Shown: in pieces, positions 14,669 to 23,883 of the stretch
Numbering within the stretch: the first letter of the stretch is position 1
Layout: every line of letters begins with the position of its first letter
Assembly: GCA_964523015.1 (NCBI GenBank)
Contig: CAZFXN010000044.1
Location: 1-24,426, forward strand
Direction: 5' to 3'
Source: JAWXBT01 sp964523015
GTDB taxonomy: Bacteria; Bdellovibrionota_C; UBA2361; J135
DNA: 24,426 nucleotides
Position numbers and translations under genes: made by a program
The notes under the pieces: generated by a model
The model's input: only the letters and a program-made list of their open reading frames with translations
Database searches by the model: none
What the model was told of the DNA's origin: nothing

Positions 14669-16860
14669 CTACTAAATATATTTCTATGAACCTCTGCGAG
14701 TTTCTGATTTCCATCAACTACGCTTGATCCCCTCTCTATCCTTACCGATCCTAATTCATGTGGTATTTTTTGACGATCTGAGTAGTATGTAAATTCTCCT
14801 GACAAGGTAGCGAACATTTTAAAAGCTTGTTTTTCATAAAAAGCTAGTTCCGTAAAATTTGTAATTTTATCTTGCACAACAGCGGTAAGCTCAGCTTCAA
14901 TTCTTCTTTTCTCTTGCTCTCCTAATCTAAGATCTCCTTTTAGGTAAACTTCCCCTGTCCCCCCAGCAGTTCTCATCTCCAACTGCGCATCCGAAAAATG
15001 CTTACTAAACCTACTCATTACCTCTTCAAAAATTGAATTGGCATAAGCCATATTCTCTCCCTTATTAAATGCGCCAAATCCTCCTATGTGAAACCTATAT
15101 CCAGTAAAAAAGCTAGAATCGTTAATTGGAAGTACTAATCTTGCCGCGAAATTTTGAACTTGAGAAAACCTTAATACGGTATCAGAGCCTGGATCTAAAC
15201 AGACTAATCGAAAAGCTTGGGCTTTAAGAGTTTTAGGGTCTTCAGTGCTTGATGGATCAGAGAGCCTAGCAGTAATATCGTCATACTCAGTGATATTTCC
15301 GTTGATCGTAGACACTTCTCTTTTGTCGGCAGACCTTACTTTGATAGATGGATCAACAGGTACAGGATTCTCTGGTATGGAATTCCCTCCCCATTTCTTT
15401 TTATAGATAAGCTTCTCTGCTGTACCAATCCCACGCACCATGTCGTATGGAGTACAATCAGGTCGTAAGGTAATTGAAGCGTAAGAGGTGCTCATTAAAG
15501 TTGTTGACTGACTGATTTTATCTGTAGTCTCAATTAGTTTTCGATCGATGTCTAAATTATCCAGATCTCCATTAGTTCGTAAAGTATCAAGAATTTTATT
15601 GGCTAAATACGCTTGTAAATTATGAGATAAGATTGAAATCTGTTCAGCGACCTTAAGTTTGCGTTCCTCATCAGATAACCTTGGATGATTTTTATCAACT
15701 TGCAGCTCTGAAATTTGCAGCTCTGCCACTTCAGCTATGGTAGAAACTTTAGGAGAAGAATCCTTAGTGACATAGACTAACCATTCCTGAAACACTTTCC
15801 CTTCATTTTTTCCTCCGCACTTTTCTGTCAGCCATTCTCCAAATCTCTCTGAACTAACAGCCTTTGTCTCTTCACTTCGATAAAGAGATCTTAACCCTGC
15901 CATTGATTTTTGAAGTTCGGCTAGTACCTGGGCCTCGGCTACCCTCTCTTTAAAATTAGTAATCTTACCTTTTAAATGATCAGGCAGCTCGCCACTCTCT
16001 AGTACTCTCTTTCTTAACTCTTCTTCCTCTAAAAGAGCACTTCTAACTCGATCTAAAGATGCTACATCATCTCCGGTAACGTATAACAATTCATCTCCAG
16101 CAAAACGTCCTAATTCTCCATGATCTCCTAAATGTTTTCTAGCAATTATTCCAGTCTGCTTAAGCAGTTCATCAAGAACATCCCTTAATCCAACATCATT
16201 TAGAATTCCTGCATTATCCTTATCAGCAAAAGTTAAAACTAGATCATTTCCAAGCTTCCCTTTGATATCTGCTAATCCATCGGTGGAAAGATATCTAACT
16301 CTTGTAAACCCACCAATTAGAGCATCCGTATTATCAATGGGGTGTTTATCTAGCCGCTCATGCCATTTATCAATAAGATCAGCATAAAGTGATCCAACTG
16401 GGTCAGCATGATGTGGCAACTTAACTAAGCGATCAAATTTTTCATGACCACCAACGAGTTTTACTAATTCATTAATCGCAGCTTGATTATTATCTAACGC
16501 TTTAAGTGCTGCTTCAGTAATCCTATGAGCATCTTCTAAACTTAACTCGCGACCATTTTGTCTTTCAAATAAACTAGCAGTAATTTCACGACCACGATCA
16601 AGGGTAGATATCCTGACAGAGTGAAGCTCTGGAGGGGAATCCTTATTTGTTTTTAATTCTATGGTGACTCTGGAATCCTCTTTTGTAACGATATAGGCAA
16701 TAAGATTATGCCCGACAATGTTTCCAGCTTGACGATCCATCGATGTTCTATGAAAAACTTCATGTTGAATACCGCCTAAGGTATCTAAGTGACCTTGAAG
16801 TTGCGTTTCTAGATCTAAGTCAGCATCTGACCTAACAGGATTATGAGTAGTATCCGACAT
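14665..16860 (-). CDS. 731-aa cytoplasmic protein with degenerate GGDEF-like segment(s)
   Basis: No signal peptide or membrane segment is seen. Residues about 203-262 resemble a GGDEF domain: LTFADKDNAGILNDVG matches the metal-site DxDxF...ND pattern, and GRFAGDELL (251-259) stands where R-x-GGDEF belongs, so the signature is AGDEL. A second, weaker resemblance lies at about 588-642: GFGAFNKGENMAYANSIFEE, then RTAGGTGEVYLKG. The rest is helical and charged, with no family I recognise. Substitution in the signature argues against normal diguanylate cyclase activity; a nucleotide-binding or structural role is more likely, though AGDEF-type cyclases are known. It lies 123 bases downstream of an exported coiled-coil gene on the same strand. 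The start ATG lacks a clear ribosome site. Function remains unassigned. Confidence 0.6.
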   Translation of the reverse strand: MSDTTHNPVRSDADLDLETQLQGHLDTLGGIQHEVFHRTSMDRQAGNIVGHNLIAYIVTKEDSRVTIELKTNKDSPPELHSVRISTLDRGREITASLFERQNGRELSLEDAHRITEAALKALDNNQAAINELVKLVGGHEKFDRLVKLPHHADPVGSLYADLIDKWHERLDKHPIDNTDALIGGFTRVRYLSTDGLADIKGKLGNDLVLTFADKDNAGILNDVGLRDVLDELLKQTGIIARKHLGDHGELGRFAGDELLYVTGDDVASLDRVRSALLEEEELRKRVLESGELPDHLKGKITNFKERVAEAQVLAELQKSMAGLRSLYRSEETKAVSSERFGEWLTEKCGGKNEGKVFQEWLVYVTKDSSPKVSTIAEVAELQISELQVDKNHPRLSDEERKLKVAEQISILSHNLQAYLANKILDTLRTNGDLDNLDIDRKLIETTDKISQSTTLMSTSYASITLRPDCTPYDMVRGIGTAEKLIYKKKWGGNSIPENPVPVDPSIKVRSADKREVSTINGNITEYDDITARLSDPSSTEDPKTLKAQAFRLVCLDPGSDTVLRFSQVQNFAARLVLPINDSSFFTGYRFHIGGFGAFNKGENMAYANSIFEEVMSRFSKHFSDAQLEMRTAGGTGEVYLKGDLRLGEQEKRRIEAELTAVVQDKITNFTELAFYEKQAFKMFATLSGEFTYYSDRQKIPHELGSVRIERGSSVVDGNQKLAEVHRNIFSS

Positions 16861-16983
16861 GTAACAGTTATTAAATTAAATCAAATGGTTGTGACCCCTA
16901 CTTAGATAAAATATCGGGTTAAATATCAGGTTCTTATCGCTTCTGTGGCGTTAATTTACAGCCAATTTAGAGTGAATTTGCTT
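16861..16983. other. Intergenic gap with 12-bp tandem repeat
   Basis: AAATATCGGGTT (16909-16920) is followed directly by AAATATCAGGTT (16921-16932), one mismatch apart, upstream of the 731-residue gene. It could be paired binding sites for a regulator; no other structure is evident. Confidence 0.35.
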
Positions 16984-17784
16984 TTAATTTACCTTATAAA
17001 GTCGGTTAATTAGCAAAATATCATCTGAAATAACCCTTTTTATCTGGGCTAAATGAACCTTTGCAGCGTTAATTTTCTTAGCCGAATCTGCCTCTTTTAC
17101 AAAATTTGTAACGTCAGAAACCTTACGACCACTCTTAGATCTTGGCTCTGTTAATTTAATTGATACCGGATTAGCTGACTGATTTTTAACATAGGCCTTA
17201 TGTAGATCGGCGCGCTTAGAGATAAGAGCGTTGACTGTGCCGATCTCTTTCATAAGTAAACTTCTCTCATTTGCAAGTAGATCTGCTGGCTTTGATGGAG
17301 GAGGCGGCGGTATTAATTTTCTCTCAACAAATTTAGTTGGGCTCTTACTTTTACTTTCGTTATTCTTAACATTAAAAGTATCGCCATCTTTCATCTTAAT
17401 GTTCGCACTAACAATTGTAGCTTCATTTGGAGTAGCCACCATAAGATCTCTTTCAAAGAGTTTTGGTTCAGGAATGGCAAGAGGCTCAGCAGATCTAGCT
17501 TTGTTCGATCTGAAAGATTTCATCCTTTCAATCTTAGCTTTACTAGCTTCAAGATCTATCTCTAGTGTTGCAACGCGGTCTTTTAAATAACCAACTGAGT
17601 TTTCAAGGTCGGCTATATAATCAATTACTTGAGTACCATCAAGATCAGTTCTAAATGGACGACCATCTGGCAACGTGCCTCTTTTTGGATCCCTTTTTGG
17701 ATTATCTGCATGCAAAAAGGAATTGATTAGAGTAAAAGCGAAGATGGCAATAAAGGAGTGTTGGATAAATCTTTTAAAATTCAT
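16984..17784 (-). CDS. Exported coiled-coil protein, function unknown
   Basis: A 266-residue protein with a classical signal peptide (KRF, then hydrophobic IAIFAFTLINSFL, probable cleavage after LHA at about residue 26). The mature part starts with basic NPKRDPKRGTLPDGRPFRTD. A heptad-rich coiled coil (about 55-92), a variable middle, a run of five prolines (about 159-163) and a Lys/Ser-rich helical C-terminal half follow. It is probably periplasmic or envelope-associated. It lies 23 bases downstream of the FabH-like gene on the same strand and 123 bases upstream of the GGDEF-like gene, so the three may be co-transcribed. I do not recognise the family. Confidence 0.65.
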   Translation of the reverse strand: MNFKRFIQHSFIAIFAFTLINSFLHADNPKRDPKRGTLPDGRPFRTDLDGTQVIDYIADLENSVGYLKDRVATLEIDLEASKAKIERMKSFRSNKARSAEPLAIPEPKLFERDLMVATPNEATIVSANIKMKDGDTFNVKNNESKSKSPTKFVERKLIPPPPPSKPADLLANERSLLMKEIGTVNALISKRADLHKAYVKNQSANPVSIKLTEPRSKSGRKVSDVTNFVKEADSAKKINAAKVHLAQIKRVISDDILLINRLYKVN

Positions 17785-17807
17785 CGAATTAATTTACTTA
17801 ATAAGCC

Positions 17808-18794
17808 CTAAGCACTATCTAAAACTACAGTTCCCCAACTTAATCCAGCTCCAACAACAGCTACAACAACTTTTTGCTTCGGTTTAAGCTGATCCCAATA
17901 AGTTGCTAAAACTGCTGGCGCACTAGCACCTGCTTGATTCCCTACTCTAGTAACATTGTGCCAGTGATTTGAATCTGGAATCCCTCGATTTCCAATAATT
18001 TGCTGCAACATTGTGTAGTTTGCTTGATGGCCGATAAAAACATCTCTATTCCAATCGATCTCCAATTGGCTTTCAACTTGTCGAATAAGTTTTACAGTTT
18101 GAAGTACTGAGAAATTTCTGACAGCGCGACCATCCTGATGAAAATACCCATAGGTATCAACGACAACGGCATCGCAACGTGAAGGATCCGCAGTAAAAAA
18201 TGTTTGGACAACCTTTAAAGGTCCCTCTTTACGAGGTGAAATTATATAAGCAGCGGCACCATCTCCCCAAATAGCCCCGTCAGTGCGATCGTTATAGTTC
18301 ACTTTTTGAGTTAGGGTCGCAGTCGACATTCCCAAAATATAATCAGGTAGAGACTCTTCCTTTTGATTATTAAGAAGATCTAGATGAAGAGCAAAGGCTG
18401 GGCATGCAGTAAAAACATCAAATGCTTTAACGTTTTTAAGCCCTAAAGCCTTACCGATCCTTTGAGACTCTCCAGGTGTTGTTTGAGTAGGAGTACAGCC
18501 GTTACAGATAATCATCCCTATTTTATCTGCTGTGATACCAGCTCTATCAAGGGCCATCTGAGCAGCCCTCACTCCGAGCTCTGTCGGATTGGTGAGCGCA
18601 ACATTTAACGCTTCGCTAGGGTTTGAATTCCGTGTTTCCTTTATATAATCGAGGGGTAGACACGAAAGACGGGTATCGATCCCGATCTTCTCCATAATCC
18701 AGGCAGCAGTAGTTCCTGTTCCTAAGTCTTCAAGGAACTTATTATCAATAACGGTTGTTGGATGAGCAAAGCCCATCCCTAATACGTGAAGCAC
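17808..18794 (-). CDS. 3-oxoacyl-ACP synthase III (FabH)-like thiolase-fold enzyme
   Basis: A 328-residue protein with the KAS III catalytic triad: C131 in VFTACPAF, H256 in GHQAN and N286 in GNQAGAS. The C-terminal GAGLSWGTVVL is the usual family ending. Such enzymes condense an acyl-CoA or acyl thioester with malonyl-ACP, or another acyl acceptor, in the cytoplasm. The Cys context is TACPAF rather than the AACAGF of true FabH, and no other fatty-acid gene is nearby, so it may be a specialised homologue (secondary-metabolite or quorum-signal type) rather than the housekeeping enzyme. Translation starts at GTG (18794) with a strong AGGAGA about nine bases upstream. It leads a possible operon with the exported coiled-coil and GGDEF-like genes. 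Confidence 0.85.
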   Translation of the reverse strand: MLHVLGMGFAHPTTVIDNKFLEDLGTGTTAAWIMEKIGIDTRLSCLPLDYIKETRNSNPSEALNVALTNPTELGVRAAQMALDRAGITADKIGMIICNGCTPTQTTPGESQRIGKALGLKNVKAFDVFTACPAFALHLDLLNNQKEESLPDYILGMSTATLTQKVNYNDRTDGAIWGDGAAAYIISPRKEGPLKVVQTFFTADPSRCDAVVVDTYGYFHQDGRAVRNFSVLQTVKLIRQVESQLEIDWNRDVFIGHQANYTMLQQIIGNRGIPDSNHWHNVTRVGNQAGASAPAVLATYWDQLKPKQKVVVAVVGAGLSWGTVVLDSA

Positions 18795-19233
18795 AAAAAT
18801 TCTCCTGGAATAAAGAACGGCGAAAACGGGAGACGTAAGATTACCTGCTCAGAAATTTATTGGCAATATTTCATGTCTTAATACATAACCAACTTAGATA
18901 GTAATTAAAGGCAGTTAGGGCTTAGGGATAGTATGAATTTCTATTTCTCAAAGAAAACCGTGAGTCATAGATGAAAAGATCCAACTTGTTATTAGTATAA
19001 TTCGACATTCGATCCAGTGGTAAAAATACTCTTTTACAAACAAGTACTTAGATCTGAGTACCAATCTTTTTGTGACCAATCTTAACAGTGGCATGATCGC
19101 TGCATATATCTGCAGAATTAATGCATTTTGATAATGAGGGATGGTTTACCCCGTAAGTATCAGAGGTTCTGTAAGATTAATAGGGTGCCTTACTGATTGT
19201 TGTTAACTAAAATTATTTGAGGTTGTTGTTGTA
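18795..19233. other. Long divergent intergenic region, 439 bases
   Basis: It lies between the minus-strand FabH-like gene and the plus-strand hydrolase gene, so it should hold both promoters. I see an 18-base palindrome at 19044-19061, CTGCA-TATATC-TGCAG at 19101-19116, and GAGG (19219-19222) as a possible ribosome site for the hydrolase. There is no convincing protein frame and no tRNA. Confidence 0.5.
19044..19061. repeat. 18-bp palindrome in divergent promoter region
   Basis: GTACTTAGATCTGAGTAC is self-complementary at 16 of 18 positions, centred on AGATCT. Its place between divergent genes suits an operator for a dimeric regulator, but no factor can be named. Confidence 0.4.
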
Positions 19234-21501
19234 GTGGTTGGTTTTAGTCGGTTTAAAAAGTTTTTTGTTCTAATTATATTAGCTCCCCTTGCTCTGAGTG
19301 TGTCTGCATCGGCGGATTATTCTTATTCAATCGAAGCTCGCCAAGGGGTGCCAATAGCTCATCAAATTAAATTCTTTGGTGAGTACATGACTGGGATAAC
19401 GAGAACAGTGTCGGTGGAGAGCGGTACCTTACCAAATGGAGTATTCCTCTCTAGTGCCGGAATTATTACTGGTACGCCTTCTGATGCAGGTGCTTTAGAT
19501 GTAAGCCTTAGAGTTAGGGAAAATGGGGTTCCTAAAGACATTATCAATCTTCATGTAGTCATAGCGCCAGCAGAGGATAATTGGCTTAGAAGGGGGTACT
19601 TTAGAGAAGGCCCGTATGTGGGTTTGGTTACACAGGAAACAGTAACCATGCCTTTTGCTCAAGCTACAATCAGTTTTGGAACGACCAATGGCACCGCGAT
19701 AATTATCTATCCAAATTTAACTGGAGCTGAATTTCGAACCCTCGGCACTTTTGTGCTGATGCCAGGGCGCGATTTAGCTAAGGAAAATTACGTTTCACTT
19801 GCACGCTGGATTGCTTCATGGGGTTTCATCGTTGTGGTTCCAGATCATTTAAATCCGAATCATTCGGAGTCACCGTATCGGTTTAACTGCTTCTCGGTTG
19901 CTGATATGCGAAGTCTCTCCGAGATTATCAATGAGTCTATTCGTTACGTGACTTCAGTTTGGTCACAAAGTTACAGGGCAGATATCAATCGAGTAGTCAT
20001 CGGTGGTCACTCTTGCGGAGCAATCGGTGCACGGCTAGCAACAAAAGTAATTTCCAAACTTCGTGGGGCAATATTCTTAGATACTTCTCCACCCTACATC
20101 AACCAAAATACTATGTATAATGGAACTTATGGTACTGACTCTGTATATCGTCACTTTAATATCTACCGTGAACCTAGTGCTCGAATTCCCGTCTTTGAGT
20201 ACGGCTCTTCGGGCTCATTTGATTCCTTTCACGTTGATTCATAAGGTCCTCGGGATAGAGCCAACTATTCAGGACCTTATTATGGTCTTACTAGCACCGG
20301 ACCTGATTCTACACATATAGGCTTTATTGATAACTGCACACCGGAGCCTTGGAATGCTTGTAATTCATCTGATAGACGGGAGCAGCATCTAGGGTTCCTC
20401 TCTCGCTTTATAGTTCCATTTTTAAAATACTATCTCGATGATGATCTTACTTCTGGCGGAGATCTTTATAGCAACTGGACCAAGGATGTTCATGTCGAAA
20501 TGCTCACCCCCTCATACGCGCTTTTTCATAACTCATTTAATCGCGAGATGATTAATGATGAAATTCTTATCGATAATTTTGCTCAGACGAGTACAAATGA
20601 AACAATTAACACCTCTACTAACTTCTTAAATCAAGCCGTTACCCAATCGGCGGGAGTATCTGCCATTGAGAGCTTTACAAATGCAAATGCTCCAGTCTTT
20701 GTTCCATACGGAAATGAATTCTCGAATCCAATATACCGAGTGCGAGACATTACACTTCAAGCAGGTCAATATCTTTCCCAATCTCTTGGCTCAAACAGCT
20801 CACCATTAAATGCTTCAGCACCAAATTCGGCGTTTGAGTTTGAGATTGCTCGTATAGATGGCCTTGTTACGTATGACAATCCAGTCAAAGTTAGAGTAAG
20901 TGATGCCAATGGCTACACCTCGCAAGAAATAACAGTACTTGATACATTTTTAAGTAAGGTAGCTCCGCTTACTGCGAGAATTCCAATCAGCGCATTCCCA
21001 TCGATAATCAATCCAGCCCAGCTTACCGATCTTAGGATTGTATCCAGAGCAAGTGGTGAGCAAAGATATAATATTGATAACATCAAGATAACTCGTGGTG
21101 CCTGTGATACTGATGCTACCTCCTTAGGAGATATGTACACCCATACTAACCCACGTTCGGATGGTAAAATATTGCTTTTATCTGCGTGCGGCATGAGAGC
21201 TGATAATCAAACTGTTCAGATTAGTCTTCATAATACTCTTGTAGGGCAAGAAGTCCGAGTATTCGTCGCTGATAAAGATTTGTCCCCTCCAGTACCTATG
21301 TGGGGTGGCTTGATGGTTCCTAGTACTACAGACCGCTTCCGCCTGATATCCCTCACCGCCACTGCTCCAAATCAAATTCTTACATTTAACATTCCAGCAG
21401 CAAATCTAGCCAACACACTTTTCGTCCAGGCTGTAATGGAGGATTCAGGATTGCCTACTGGAGAGAGCGCGATCTCGAACGCATTGCGCTTAGAGAGATA
21501 G
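19234..21501 (+). pseudogene. Exported Ig-like/alpha-beta hydrolase, interrupted by in-frame TAA
   Basis: One reading frame runs 19234-21501 with a single TAA at 20242-20244. The part before it (336 residues, GTG start, GAGG upstream) has a signal peptide cut near ASA, an Ig-like putative adhesion domain (about 29-112, LPNGVFLSSAGIITGTPSDAG) and an alpha/beta hydrolase domain with nucleophile S260 in GGHSCGAIG and possible acid D283. The 418 codons after it continue the same protein: the likely catalytic His sits at codon 361 (DSTHIGFID, 20314-20316). A beta-rich domain ending RYNIDNIKITRG and a further C-terminal domain follow. The truncated product would therefore lack its catalytic His. 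The hydrolase part resembles chlorophyllase/PETase-like esterases; substrate unknown. A nonsense mutation, sequencing error or stop readthrough are the choices; I favour the first. Confidence 0.85.
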
Positions 21502-21539
21502 GGGGACAGTGAGATAGGAGAACGGTTCCTTCTGTCCCC
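21502..21539. repeat. REP-like palindrome, copy 1
   Basis: GGGGACAG (21502-21509) and CTGTCCCC (21532-21539) form perfect eight-base arms around a structured 22-base centre. It begins immediately after the hydrolase stop codon. It shares ACGGTTCCTTCTGTCCC with copy 2 after the GH15 gene. The form GGGACGG...TTCTGTCCC resembles REP-type palindromes spread by RAYT transposases; it could also serve as a terminator. Confidence 0.8.
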
Positions 21540-21583
21540 GTTAATCAGTTTGCCCTCAAATTAATTTATGTTAAACACGTCCT

Positions 21584-23350
21584 ATGCGATTAGAGGATCT
21601 AGGACTTATAGGTAATTGCCAGTTTTCTGCGTTGGTTGACAATGGTGGCTCGATTGTCTGGTGCTGTCTTCCGCAATTTGACTCGGAACCTGTTTTCTCA
21701 TCACTACTAGATCAGGCGGGAGGAGGAATTTTTAGCATCTACCCGGAAGAGGGAGGTATTGGACGCCAATCATATATAGAAAATACTAATGTACTGGAGA
21801 CGGTATTCGAAAATAAATCAGGTTCGTTCCGAATAATAGACTTTGCACCGCGCTTTGTGCAACACGACCGGTTTTTTCGACCGACTCAACTTTATCGTAT
21901 TATTGAACCACTAAGCGGAAGTCCACGGATTAAAGTACGTTGCGAGCCGCGACTGGGATGGTCAAAGCAGAATCCAACGCGTTCTCTTGGTTCGAATCAT
22001 GTAAACTATAGCGGGTTTGAAAGCTTACTGCGACTTACGACAGATGTACCACTTAGTTATCTCGACGGAAGGCCGTTTACTCTCACTGAGAAACAGCACT
22101 TGGCGCTCACCTGGGGCGCCCCTATCGAAGAGCCGCTTTACCCGCTTACTGAGCGATTTTTGCACGAAACGATCCGTTACTGGCAGCGCTGGGTTAAGCA
22201 ATGCAATATCCCGCCACTTTTCCAGCGCGAGGTAATTCGTTCAGCTCTTGCTCTTAAATTGCACTGCTTTGAAGATACCGGCGCAATCATTGCTTCAATG
22301 ACAACATCAATTCCTGAGTCACCAGCCAGTGGCCGGAATTGGGATTATCGCTATTGTTGGCTACGCGACACTTACTATTCGCTGGCAGCATTTAGAGTGC
22401 TTGGACATTTTGAGGAGCGTGAGAATTTCACCCAATTTCTCCTTAATTTGGTTGGTGGCGCTTCGGATCTGAAACTTGATCCGCTTTACAGAGTCGATGG
22501 AACTTCGAATTTGGAAGAACACTCGCTTAACCATTGGAGCGGGTTCAATGGTGAAAAACCGGTGCGCATCGGAAACAGTGCGGCATTACAGACACAAAAC
22601 GACATATTTGGTGAGATGGTGTTGGCCCTCTCTCCAATATTTCTAGATGAACGTTTTAGTCTTGAGCGAAGTAAGGATACACTACAGCTTTTAATTTCTC
22701 TCTCTCGAAAAGCAGTTGCCGTAGCAGGCCATCCCGACGCTGGGATTTGGGAGTATCGCACAGAAAGTAAACCGCAAACATTTTCAAGTTTGATGTCATG
22801 GGCAGCAGCGGATCGAATGTCTCGTGTAGCGGCACTACACTCGCCACTAATTAAGCAGGAGTTCGAGCATGCTGCACAAAGCATTCAAGCAGAAATTTTG
22901 AATGAGGCTTGGAGTGATTCTCTCGGTGCCTTCAGTGGAGTCTATGGGACCGAAACCCTAGATGCTTCTCTGCTACAAATGGCGACGCTTCGTTTTTTGC
23001 CAGCAGACGATCCAAGACTTTTAAAGCACATTGACACTATCCGATCCAGGCTTTCTAAGGATGGGTGGTTATTTCGTTATCAATTGGATGATGGCTTTGG
23101 AAATCCGACGGTTGCTTTTATCATCTGCACGTTCTGGCTAATTGAGGCACTGGTTGCCACTCGACGTTCTATGGAAGGGGTTGAGATTATGAAACAAGCA
23201 ATTTCGGTGCTTTCACCGCTTGGGCTTCTTTCTGAAGACTATGACACTAGTACTGGTCGAATGTGGGGGAATTATCCCCAGTGTTATTCGCATGTGGGCT
23301 TAATCAACGCTGCTTTCGCTGCTTCTCCCGGCTGGAGCACGATCCTTTAA
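21584..23350 (+). CDS. GH15-family glycoside hydrolase (trehalase/glucoamylase-like)
   Basis: A 588-residue cytoplasmic enzyme without a signal peptide. The N-terminal beta domain opens with MRLEDLGLIGNCQFSALVD and SIVWCCLPQFDS, matching the IEDYALIGD...W.CLPRFDS start of bacterial GH15 proteins and fixing the start codon. The (alpha/alpha)6 barrel carries RNWDYRYCWLRD (251-262), the catalytic-acid segment GIWE (387-390) and the second-Glu region GLLSEDYD (E551). The end is GNYPQCYSHVGLINAAF. Such enzymes hydrolyse alpha-glucosides including trehalose, maltose and oligosaccharides; the exact substrate cannot be told. Length and motifs are intact. The gene looks more GC-rich than its neighbours and is bracketed by two REP-like palindromes, suggesting transfer. 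No obvious ribosome site precedes it. Confidence 0.9.
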   Translation: MRLEDLGLIGNCQFSALVDNGGSIVWCCLPQFDSEPVFSSLLDQAGGGIFSIYPEEGGIGRQSYIENTNVLETVFENKSGSFRIIDFAPRFVQHDRFFRPTQLYRIIEPLSGSPRIKVRCEPRLGWSKQNPTRSLGSNHVNYSGFESLLRLTTDVPLSYLDGRPFTLTEKQHLALTWGAPIEEPLYPLTERFLHETIRYWQRWVKQCNIPPLFQREVIRSALALKLHCFEDTGAIIASMTTSIPESPASGRNWDYRYCWLRDTYYSLAAFRVLGHFEERENFTQFLLNLVGGASDLKLDPLYRVDGTSNLEEHSLNHWSGFNGEKPVRIGNSAALQTQNDIFGEMVLALSPIFLDERFSLERSKDTLQLLISLSRKAVAVAGHPDAGIWEYRTESKPQTFSSLMSWAAADRMSRVAALHSPLIKQEFEHAAQSIQAEILNEAWSDSLGAFSGVYGTETLDASLLQMATLRFLPADDPRLLKHIDTIRSRLSKDGWLFRYQLDDGFGNPTVAFIICTFWLIEALVATRRSMEGVEIMKQAISVLSPLGLLSEDYDTSTGRMWGNYPQCYSHVGLINAAFAASPGWSTIL

Positions 23351-23373
23351 GGGGACGGTTCCTTCTGTCCCTT
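23351..23373. repeat. REP-like palindrome, copy 2
   Basis: It begins directly after the GH15 stop codon. GGGAC and GTCCC arms flank GGTTCCTTCT, and 17 bases (ACGGTTCCTTCTGTCCC, 23355-23371) are identical to copy 1 at 21522-21538. With copy 1 it brackets the GH15 gene. Confidence 0.8.
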
Positions 23374-23376
23374 TAT

Positions 23377-23814
23377 TTACTGACAGTCGAACGCCACTTC
23401 CATTTTTCCAAATACGTTCAAGTGGTAACCATGACCATTTATGGAGTTACTGCTGACGTGAATTCCATCCCATAGTGATCTGAATAGTCCTCTAGTAAAT
23501 CCGGCGCCTTTGAGCTCATGCAAGAGGATTGGATCGGTAATGGTAATAAGAGTTCCTTGTAGATCTGAACCAGCGTCGGTTGCGGCCATCGATGCAATTC
23601 CTAAACCCGGGATGCCCTCATCTTGAGGGGGGAAATCGGCGTGTCCAGACGCTAATATAGAGCCGCTTGTTAATTCCAAACTGAAATCAAATGGCAGAGG
23701 CAAGCAGGCGGGATTTCCAGCAACAGGGAAATTACAGCCTTGAGAGTTTCTACCTGCGATTAAAAAATTCGCTCCATAATTACTAAGATTTCTCATTCGG
23801 ACGTAATCGGTCAA
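23377..23814 (-). pseudogene. 3' remnant of an exported protein gene, cut by an insertion
   Basis: The minus-strand frame encodes about 140 residues ending KMEVAFDCQ. The composition (Gly/Ser/Asn-rich, few charges, two Cys in GCNFPVAGNPAC) is that of a mature secreted beta-rich domain, yet there is no signal peptide. The frame continues into IS66-like sequence upstream, with its first four codons lying in the putative IS end at about 23803. The simplest reading is a C-terminal fragment left after the IS inserted. A short gene starting at the internal ATG (23796) is possible. I do not recognise the family. Confidence 0.5.
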
Positions 23815-23883
23815 AATTGGACGTCCTATTTTGAAAGTAAAGAGTGATGTAAGGATCTGATTCTTTAAAAAAGAAGGAGTCAG

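Noticed and set aside
20242..20244. Recoding of TAA (selenocysteine, pyrrolysine or stop reassignment)
   Set aside because: TAA is not used for Sec or Pyl, and other genes here end normally at TAA and TAG, so global reassignment is not supported. Plain mutation or error is simpler.
20120..20320. Separate small gene spanning the TAA of the hydrolase
   Set aside because: It is in another frame and shows no domain; the main frame on both sides reads as hydrolase.
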